A stretch of DNA of 64,000 nt. Source: Chelativorans alearensis (GTDB lineage: Bacteria; Pseudomonadota; Alphaproteobacteria; Rhizobiales; Rhizobiaceae). This document shows positions 62,275 to 64,000 of this stretch, one piece after another. How positions within the stretch are numbered: position 1 is the first letter of the stretch; every line of letters begins with the position of its first letter. The notes beneath the pieces were generated by a model. It was not told the DNA's origin and made no database searches. It saw only the letters and a program-made list of their open reading frames with translations. The stretch covers positions 1 through 64,000 of the forward strand of contig NZ_WQNI01000015.1 in NCBI RefSeq assembly GCF_010993735.1. The letters are read 5' to 3'. A program made the position numbers and the translations under genes.

Positions 62275-63054
62275 CTATCCGATGCTTTCTTTCGCCCGCG
62301 CGATGAGGTTGTCCGCCCCCTTCGCCAGATAGACCCCTTCGTTGCCGATCGCGAAAAGGCGGTAGCCCATGGCGTGGTAGCGCCCGACGAGGGCCGGATC
62401 GACCACGTAGATGGCCGCGTGCTTGCCGGCCGCCCGTGTCTTTTCGGCGATCGTTGCGACCGCCTCCATCATGCCCTCGTGGGCGGGATCGACGGTTTTA
62501 CCCTCGGTCCAGGCGATGGAGAAATCCGAGGGGCCGAGGAAGATGCCGTCGATGCCATCGACGGCCAGCATATCGTCGATAAGGGAAAGGGCGGCGCGCG
62601 TTTCCACCATGGCGAAGGCGACCGTGCGGCGGTCGGCCCCGGCCAGCCAGCCGGCGGCATCAAGCTCGCCGCACCGCTGCATGGCGATGGCCGGCCCCCA
62701 GGAGCGCTCGCCGCGTGGCGGGTATTTCATCGCCGCGGCGAAGCGGTGCGCATCCTCAAGCGAGTTCACCATCGGCGCGATGACGGCTTCGGCCCCGAAA
62801 TCGAGCGCGCGACTTGCCATATCGAAGCGGCCGACCGGCACGCGGACGATGGCGTGGCGGCCGTGGAAGGCCAGAGGCACGATGCCGCGCAGCACGCTGT
62901 CCTCGTGATGGCCGCCGTGCTGCATGTCGAGCGTGACCGCGTCGAAGCCGAGGCAGGCGACAGCCTCGACGGTCAGCGCATCGGGGATCGACGACCAGGC
63001 CGTGAGAATCCCCTCTCCGGCCTTAAGCCGGTCTGCCAGCGTTGCTGAGCGCAT
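62275..63054 (-). CDS. HpcH/HpaI-family 2-oxo acid aldolase
   Basis: 259 residues. Family motifs: ITAWSSIP-like start, DAVTLDMQHGGHHEDSV with the catalytic base His, IVRVPVGRFDMASRALDFGA and FAMVETRAALSLIDDM with the metal-binding Glu/Asp, then GPSDFSIAWT. Divalent-metal-dependent aldol cleavage of 2-keto-3-deoxy or 4-hydroxy-2-oxo acids to pyruvate and an aldehyde. Exact substrate unknown. Nine bases upstream of the zeta-subunit gene stop. Confidence 0.92.
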   Translation of the reverse strand: MRSATLADRLKAGEGILTAWSSIPDALTVEAVACLGFDAVTLDMQHGGHHEDSVLRGIVPLAFHGRHAIVRVPVGRFDMASRALDFGAEAVIAPMVNSLEDAHRFAAAMKYPPRGERSWGPAIAMQRCGELDAAGWLAGADRRTVAFAMVETRAALSLIDDMLAVDGIDGIFLGPSDFSIAWTEGKTVDPAHEGMMEAVATIAEKTRAAGKHAAIYVVDPALVGRYHAMGYRLFAIGNEGVYLAKGADNLIARAKESIG

Positions 63055-63063
63055 GGGAGCGGC

Positions 63064-63384
63064 CTATGCGTTCTTGACCTGATCGATCGCCTCGATGAGG
63101 AGCTCGCTCATGGTGCGGCGGATCTGATGGTCCGACTGCTGCACGCCGGCGGCGTCGAAATCGCGCCGGACCTTGCGGAAGACGTCTTCCTCGCCGGCTT
63201 CCTCGACGTCGGCCTTGATCACCTCGATCGCGTAGGCATCGGCCTCGGCGCCGGTCTTGCCCAGCTTCTCCGCCGCCCACAGGCCGAGCAGCTTGTTGCG
63301 GCGCGACATGGCCCTGAACTTCATCTCTTCGTCATGGACGAATTTGCGCTCGAACGTCTCTTCGCGGTCTTTCATGCTGCTCAT
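63064..63384 (-). CDS. F1-ATPase inhibitor zeta subunit-like (DUF1476)
   Basis: 106 residues (MSSMKDREETFERKFVHDEE; a start at the fourth residue is possible). The four-helix DUF1476 pattern FVHDEEMKFRAMSRRNKLLG and GLWAAEKLGKTGAEA is clear. The zeta protein of Paracoccus and related bacteria blocks reverse rotation of the F1 motor, preventing ATP hydrolysis. Divergent from purC. Confidence 0.93.
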   Translation of the reverse strand: MSSMKDREETFERKFVHDEEMKFRAMSRRNKLLGLWAAEKLGKTGAEADAYAIEVIKADVEEAGEEDVFRKVRRDFDAAGVQQSDHQIRRTMSELLIEAIDQVKNA

Positions 63385-63627
63385 GCTCTATTTATCCTCC
63401 GGCATCGCCCGTGCCGCCATGGCGGCTTTCGGCTGCTAGAATAGCAGGTCGGCACGGACAAACCAGAAGCTTGGTGGCGGGTCAATAGAGCCGTTGATGG
63501 CGCTAAATGGCGATTGAGATAGCGGCGCGTTTGCGCTAGACCGCATGAAGCCGTTAAGGCGCACCTCTTTTCGAGCCGGCCATGTGACCAACACCCTGAA
63601 AAACCGGCAAATAGCCCAGGAAAAGCC

Positions 63628-64000
63628 ATGAACCGTCGCCGCCGCATCTATGAAGGCAAGGCCAAGATTCTTTATGAAGGGCCGGAGCCCGGTACGCTGA
63701 TCCAGTTCTTCAAGGACGACGCCACCGCCTTCAACAAGAAAAAGCACGAGATCGTCGACGGCAAGGGTGTGCTCAACAACCGCATCTCCGAGTATATCTT
63801 CGAGCATCTGAACCGGATCGGCATCCCCACCCACTTCATCCGCCGGCTCAACATGCGCGAGCAGCTGATCAAGGAAGTGGAGATCATTCCGCTCGAGGTC
63901 GTGGTGCGCAATATTGCCGCAGGATCGCTTGCAAAGCGGCTCGGCATCGAGGAAGGCACGGTGCTGCCGCGCTCCATCATCGAGTTCTATTACAAGGCCG
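63628..64000 (+). CDS. purC: SAICAR synthetase, N-terminal part
   Basis: The gene is cut by the window end after 124 codons. [13 protein letters not shown] and [16 protein letters not shown] are the PurC ATP-binding start, and [19 protein letters not shown] is the typical CAIR-binding segment. Joins CAIR and aspartate in purine synthesis. The typical order zeta gene, purC is common in rhizobia. Confidence 0.97.
   Translation, partial: MNRRRRIYEGKAKILYEGPEPGTLIQFFKDDATAFNKKKHEIVDGKGVLNNRISEYIFEHLNRIGIPTHFIRRLNMREQLIKEVEIIPLEVVVRNIAAGSLAKRLGIEEGTVLPRSIIEFYYKA

Overview
The window is GC-rich chromosomal DNA of an aerobic alphaproteobacterium of the order Hyphomicrobiales (Rhizobiales). The best guess is the Phyllobacteriaceae side (Mesorhizobium, Chelativorans, Aquamicrobium or Nitratireductor relatives). 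This rests on the gene set (vitamin B12-dependent NrdJ, F1-ATPase zeta-type subunit near purC, DUF1127 proteins, DUF1194, Cox-type accessory genes) and on rhizobial-style intergenic palindromes. It is inference from recognised families, not a database result. No phage, plasmid, insertion sequence or CRISPR array is visible.

1-13.3 kb holds an aerobic corrinoid one-carbon system. The window opens on the start of an MttB-type methyltransferase gene (minus strand). Three small secreted-protein genes follow: a spore-coat-U-like protein, a chaperone-like protein and an unknown. On the plus strand come a corrinoid-binding protein, a DUF1638 protein, an ExoD-family membrane protein, a small 'virulence factor' domain protein, a MetV-like cysteine-rich protein, a MetF-like methylenetetrahydrofolate reductase, a methyltetrahydrofolate:corrinoid methyltransferase and a ferredoxin-ASKHA corrinoid reactivase. 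Then follow a LysR regulator divergent from small DUF1127-type genes, and a GbdR/GlxA-type regulator.

13.4-22.8 kb carries rpiB, a DUF1194 protein, a dimethylglycine/sarcosine dehydrogenase and, divergently, the complete heterotetrameric sarcosine oxidase operon soxBDAG. The simplest reading of the first 23 kb is stepwise demethylation of a quaternary amine such as glycine betaine. MttB, the corrinoid protein and the methyltransferase would move the first methyl group to tetrahydrofolate, MetF/MetV would oxidise it, and the flavoenzymes would remove the remaining methyl groups. The substrate is not shown by the sequence.

22.8-45.6 kb is mostly housekeeping: recA with a near-consensus LexA box, pseudouridine catabolism (psuK-psuG), an OmpA lipoprotein, a GGDEF protein, tRNA-Leu(TAA), wrbA, a CinA-like gene, a universal stress protein, xanthine phosphoribosyltransferase, a Nudix hydrolase, a Pit phosphate transporter, and nrdJ with tandem NrdR-like boxes. 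A hicA-hicB-XRE cassette follows, then cspA and several single enzymes.

45.7-64 kb holds a MATE transporter, two hypothetical genes and a Cox-type molybdoenzyme maturation operon (flavin reductase, coxD, coxE, split xdhC, moeA/mocA fusion) without its structural enzyme. It then runs through a lone periplasmic binding protein, a DmpA-family peptidase, purB, small enzymes and the ATPase zeta-type subunit to the start of purC, which is cut by the window end.

Several dispersed repeats occur. Three copies of a ~121-bp double-hairpin element have covarying stems, and one ends 12 bp before the tRNA. Two copies of a GTCATCCCGG-bounded element flank the reactivase gene. Three long inverted repeats contain CACCTCTCCCCC or similar C/T-rich tracts.
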